A DNA stretch of 21,415 nt from Acephala macrosclerotiorum (lineage: Eukaryota > Ascomycota > Leotiomycetes > Helotiales > Mollisiaceae): contig MU119751.1 of assembly GCA_014904845.1 (NCBI GenBank), positions 1-21,415 on the forward strand, given 5' to 3'. Below are positions 20,167 to 21,415 of the stretch, in pieces. The stretch's first letter is position 1. Every line of letters starts with the position of its first letter. The notes under the pieces are model-generated. The model was not told the DNA's origin. It made no database searches and saw only the letters and a program-made list of their open reading frames with translations. Both the position numbers and the translations under genes were made by a program.

Positions 20167-21415
20167 GAAAACGATAAATCGTAAATTTAATTAAAATATT
20201 TTTTTTTATAAAATAAACTTTTATTGTAATCAATAAAAATCGAAAAATTCAAATTACAATATAATAATCAATTTGTAATTATATAATTCGATAGTTTTAA
20301 ACATTAAATTAAATATTAAATTAAACTAATAATTTTCTCGTTTTAATAAAAATATTAAAATTTTATTTAATTTTCGAAAATTTTATATTTTAATAATTAA
20401 TAATATTATAATATTATAATTAATATTATTCGATTTTACGTTGAAAATTTGATTTAAAAACGTTTATTTTACGTTATATATCGTATTTATATAATACGTA
20501 ATATAAAAATAATATACAATTAAAATTAGTATTTAATACGTAAAATAAAAAATAATCGTTTTAAAATATATAATATATTCAAATAAACTCGTATTAAAAT
20601 ATATTTCGTATTATAATATTTTCATATTACAATATTCACGTATTATAATATTCGTATATTAATAATTATTTAGTATTACAATATTTTTTTTCGTATTTCA
20701 ATATATAGTTCGTTTATTATTAATTGTTTTAAATCGATATACAATTCGCTTATTATTTATTATTTTAAATATATTTAATTTAATAAATTTTTTAATTTCA
20801 AATAATATTAAAATATATAATTAAATAATTAATTAATTTTAATTTCGGTTATATTTTAAATATTAAAATATTAAAATTTTATTATTATATTAAAATTTTT
20901 ATTAATTATTAAATAATTATATTAATTATATTATATTTTTAATATTATTTTTTTTTTTTTTAATATATTATTTTTTTTTTATATTATTATTAAAACAAAT
21001 ATTATATAATATTTATATGCGATTTAAAATCGTATAAAATTAATATTATTTATTTTTATTTTTAAAGTAAAAATTTTTATTTTATAAAAACGAAATTATA
21101 ATATTTATTTTTATTTTTTTATTTTTATTTATTTAATTTATTTAATTAATTAAAATATTAATATTTTATAAAAATAAATTTTAAAATATTTATTTATTTT
21201 ATTAATAAATAAATAATATTATAATATATTTATTATAAAATAATAAAAATAAAAATTATAAAAAATATTATAATATTATTAAATATATATTAATTTAATT
21301 AAATATAATATTTAAAATTTTTATTAAAAAAGCGAATATAATTATTATTTAAAATAAAATATTAAATAAAATATTTAATATTATTAATAATATTAAAATA
21401 TTAAAATATATTAAT
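20167..21415. other. AT-rich RIP-type DNA to the window end
   Basis: Saturated AT sequence without a gene. C and G remain mostly in CpG, with slightly more C than G outside CpG between 20,200 and 20,700. It contains the short tandem repeat at 20,588-20,706; the last 700 bp are almost pure A and T. Confidence 0.6.
20588..20706 (+). repeat. ~16-bp degenerate tandem repeat
   Basis: About seven copies of a unit like ttcgtattataatatt follow each other: tcgtattaaaatatat, ttcgtattataatatt, tcatattacaatatt, cacgtattataatatt and so on. Spacing varies from 15 to 20 bp. C/T variation at attaYaat fits RIP. Confidence 0.6.

Noticed and set aside
1..21415. A mitochondrial or plastid genome, or an AT-rich protist such as Plasmodium.
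   Set aside because: No organellar genes, rRNA or tRNA are seen, and the CpG-only survival, strand-specific C loss and LTR trio fit fungal RIP better. No outside comparison could be made.

Overview
The window is extremely AT-rich, and I see no intact gene I can name. Over most of its length the surviving C and G bases sit almost only in CpG, while CpA, CpT and TpG are nearly gone. CpG methylation followed by deamination would deplete CpG, so that is the wrong explanation. The pattern, together with long tracts where only one strand has lost its C, is what repeat-induced point mutation (RIP) leaves in filamentous ascomycetes (Pezizomycotina). I infer a RIP-mutated, repeat-filled AT-rich isochore, which could be subtelomeric, pericentromeric or simply a transposon graveyard. 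There is one assembly gap of N bases.

Layout. 1-3,989: saturated RIP, no gene. 3,990-7,056: a short, decayed LTR retrotransposon with two direct LTRs of 260 and 258 bp around a 2.55-kb interior; the mutated strand switches at about 6,614-6,627. 7,600-8,590: a mixed-composition island with little RIP and no recognisable gene. 9,105-10,262 (copy A) and 14,565-16,490 (copy B): two direct copies of a ~1.1-kb unit holding about three 205-bp tandem repeats, a near-perfect palindrome and a large hairpin. Copy B is split by a ~760-bp insert with a lightly mutated core. The copies may be long LTRs of one ~7.4-kb element interrupted by the gap at 10,738-11,322, or a segmental duplication. Between them lie a 53/106-bp satellite (13,448-13,825) and a 13-bp minisatellite (14,057-14,257). 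19,903-20,162: a solo LTR of the same family as at 3,990 and 6,799, inverted, almost free of RIP, with TG/CA ends and a 4-bp target-site duplication. The rest is saturated AT-rich sequence with short tandem repeats and palindromes.

The parts fit one process. Long repeats were recognised as duplicated and mutated to ruin, while short or unique pieces (the 260-bp solo LTR, the 7.6-8.6 kb island, the 15.05-15.48 kb core) stayed readable. The most informative observations are the LTR trio, the sharp strand switch, and the paired hairpins of copies A and B, where three of four differing base pairs changed on both sides. I found no convincing evidence of a new functional system.
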